A stretch of 64,000 bases of DNA from Cytidiella melzeri (taxonomy: Eukaryota > Basidiomycota > Agaricomycetes > Polyporales > Irpicaceae): contig JABYQR010000001.1 in assembly GCA_022592445.1 (NCBI GenBank), forward strand, positions 124,001-188,000, written 5' to 3'. Numbering within the stretch: the stretch's first letter is position 1; each line of letters starts with the position of its first letter. The translations under genes were made by a program, and so were the position numbers. The notes under the pieces are model-generated. The model was not told the DNA's origin and searched no databases. It saw only the letters and a program-made list of their open reading frames with translations. Below are positions 62,599 to 64,000 of the stretch, piece after piece.

Positions 62599-63377
62599 AT
62601 GGCCCATGGTAATGACAGAGAGGCTGTTCAGGAGCGGTTACTGGATGGCGGGAACTACGTCGTTCGTCGTGTGCAGTCCGCGTGGTCCAACTTCCTCGGT
62701 TGGTGGCAATCTGTGTACATATTGCATTGCGATACTCATTGTTATATTAGATTTTATAGGTCGAGATAATGTGCTGGAAATTGCTGTCGGCTTGATGCAA
62801 GTAAATCCCCCGTCATAGCTTAGTCTACACAATTCATATACTTGCGCAGGATTGCGTCGTCCTTCACGGCTGTGGTGAATTCGCTCGTATCCGACGTTCT
62901 ACTCCCTCCTATTTCGTTGCTCCCCTTCATGTCACACAAGAACCTGCCCGAAAAGTTTGCGATTTTGCGGAGAGGCCCTCATGGCGCCGAAGGCTATAAC
63001 ACCATCGAGCAAGCGAAAAACGACGGTGCAGTAATCTTGGCATATGGGTAAGTCTAATTTTGAAGTATCTGCATTTTGTTGCTCAATATGACGCGACAGA
63101 GCCTTCCTTGACAAGACCCTAATGTTCTTTTCTCTGGGCTTGGTCTTATATGCCATCGCCCAGACGTACGCATTCTTCTCAAAGGATGATATCATCAAGC
63201 ATACCGTGAAATGTCCTTATTGTAGAAAATATATCTCGGAGAAAGTAAGCAACACTTTCGTTGTGCAGGTTGTCACCGTACATAATTACTATCGTCATAT
63301 AGGCGAAGCGTTGTGTCAATTGCACCAGTTGGGTAGATGGCAGGGAAGATAGGGAAACCAGTGCCTTGACCCAATAG
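62599..63377 (+). CDS. MscL-type large-conductance mechanosensitive channel with Cys-rich tail
   Basis: Tension-gated pore of the MscL family. The start gives MAHGNDREAVQERLLDGG. Inferred joins give FLDFIGRDNVLEIAVGLM and then IASSFTAVVNSLVSDVLLPP (TM1 and the pore-lining region), a loop (LPEKFAILRRGPHGAEGYNT) and TM2 (AFLDKTLMFFSLGLVLYAIA). The C-terminus, KCPYCRKYISEK joined to AKRCVNCTSWVDGRED, has two CxxC pairs that could form a zinc ribbon, not found in bacterial MscL. One intron (62797-62849) is GC-AG, needed to write GLMIASSF. It is about 180 residues long. Fungal homologues may sit in mitochondrial or internal membranes. Location cannot be told from the sequence. Confidence 0.88.
62797..62849 (+). 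other. GC-AG intron in the MscL gene
   Basis: The donor reads GCAAGTAAA after exon end TTGAT and the acceptor is TTGCGCAG. Splicing writes Met-Ile across the junction inside the conserved TM1 block. No GT donor in the area keeps the frame. Confidence 0.8.
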
Positions 63378-64000
63378 TAAGTGCAACGGACGGCTGCGCT
63401 GCACTGGAACACCACATAAGCCTATACCACACTTGTTGTGTATCATATCCTCAACTATATCGTCTCGCCAAGCCTGTAGGGTCTTTGCACGCGCAACATC
63501 ATGGCTCTGCATTTATATTATTCAGACCGTACAATTCACCTTTACTCCTCCAGGCATCCCTGATCTTGACAGCATGCCTTGCGCAACGACCTATGAATTC
63601 GCAGGAGCATATTTCGTGATCATTCTCCACAATTGGTTCAAGTCTCAGTGAAGCTATCGCTGTGTGGTTACGAATGCGTGGACGCGTAAGTGAACATTCG
63701 ACTCCTTGCCATCGTTATTGACTCATTATGCATTTATCGCGTCTACTGCGTGCTTGTATGCCGGCAGGTTAGACTTTGTAGCTTGCTGCGACTGGCGTCG
63801 TTGCGTCGATGGCAATGCTTTCTGACCGATTTATGCTCGCTGTACATTTGTAGTGAGAGATGGCCCAAGAAACGGTGAAGAGCGCGTTATATGCGGAAAT
63901 GAGCAACAACCAGATGTTGCATGTGCCTGTTGCGTATTGCGTGGGGTTATCCGATCGACAACTCACCTCGCATGCGAAGGCAGCGCTCAGCGGCCATGTG
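63378..64000. other. Right window end, no gene recognised
   Basis: Short frames only. At the very end, on the minus strand (63998 to 63952), MAAERCLRMR is followed by a GTGAGT donor and may be the first exon of a leftward gene. The next minus-strand exon candidate is unconvincing. Confidence 0.4.

Noticed and set aside
63952..63998. First exon of a leftward gene (MAAERCLRMR then GTGAGT)
   Set aside because: Only ten codons and no convincing second exon inside the window.

Overview
This window is nuclear DNA of a filamentous basidiomycete, most likely an Agaricomycete. The case rests on intron-dense genes with short introns (about 45-75 nt), fungal families such as a Tsp2-type tetraspanin, an MHYT hybrid histidine kinase and Rsc9, and LTR retrotransposons of fungal type. 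Genes lie close together on both strands. No rRNA, tRNA or CRISPR array was recognised. Exon borders were worked out by hand from splice signals plus conservation, so they are inferences.

Left host block (1-29.9 kb): 3' part of an Osh3-like oxysterol-binding protein; F-box protein; membrane dipeptidase (M19); Tsp2-like tetraspanin; Scc4/Mau2 cohesin loader; ISWI ATPase; an unrecognised small gene; AhpC/TSA-type thioredoxin-fold protein; MHYT hybrid histidine kinase; NOPCHAP1-like snoRNP chaperone; Dus1 tRNA dihydrouridine synthase; Dsk2/ubiquilin; and a head-to-head truncated duplicate of the Dsk2 ubiquitin-like end.

Retroelement island (30.9-46.1 kb): an apparently complete Ty1/copia element with identical 170-bp LTRs and a 5-bp target duplication, a solo LTR of the same family, a 441-bp terminal-repeat retrotransposon in miniature (TRIM) whose primer site matches its own predicted RNA 5' end, a pyrimidine-rich stretch without recognised genes, and a decayed 5'-truncated Ty3/gypsy chromovirus on the minus strand.

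Right host block (46.4-63.4 kb): Rsc9/ARID2-like remodeller subunit; HxxxD acyltransferase; GDP-fucose-transporter-like carrier, divergent from a fucosyltransferase-like enzyme (a probable Golgi fucosylation pair); FBXO21-like F-box/SirB1/YccV protein; Ats1/Kti13-like RCC1 protein; homeodomain protein; and an MscL channel with a Cys-rich tail.

Most striking: the self-primed TRIM, two microexons of 9 and 12 nt that complete catalytic motifs, two GC-AG introns, the head-to-head Dsk2 duplication, the fucosylation pair, and nonsense codons in both retroelements that fit CpG decay.
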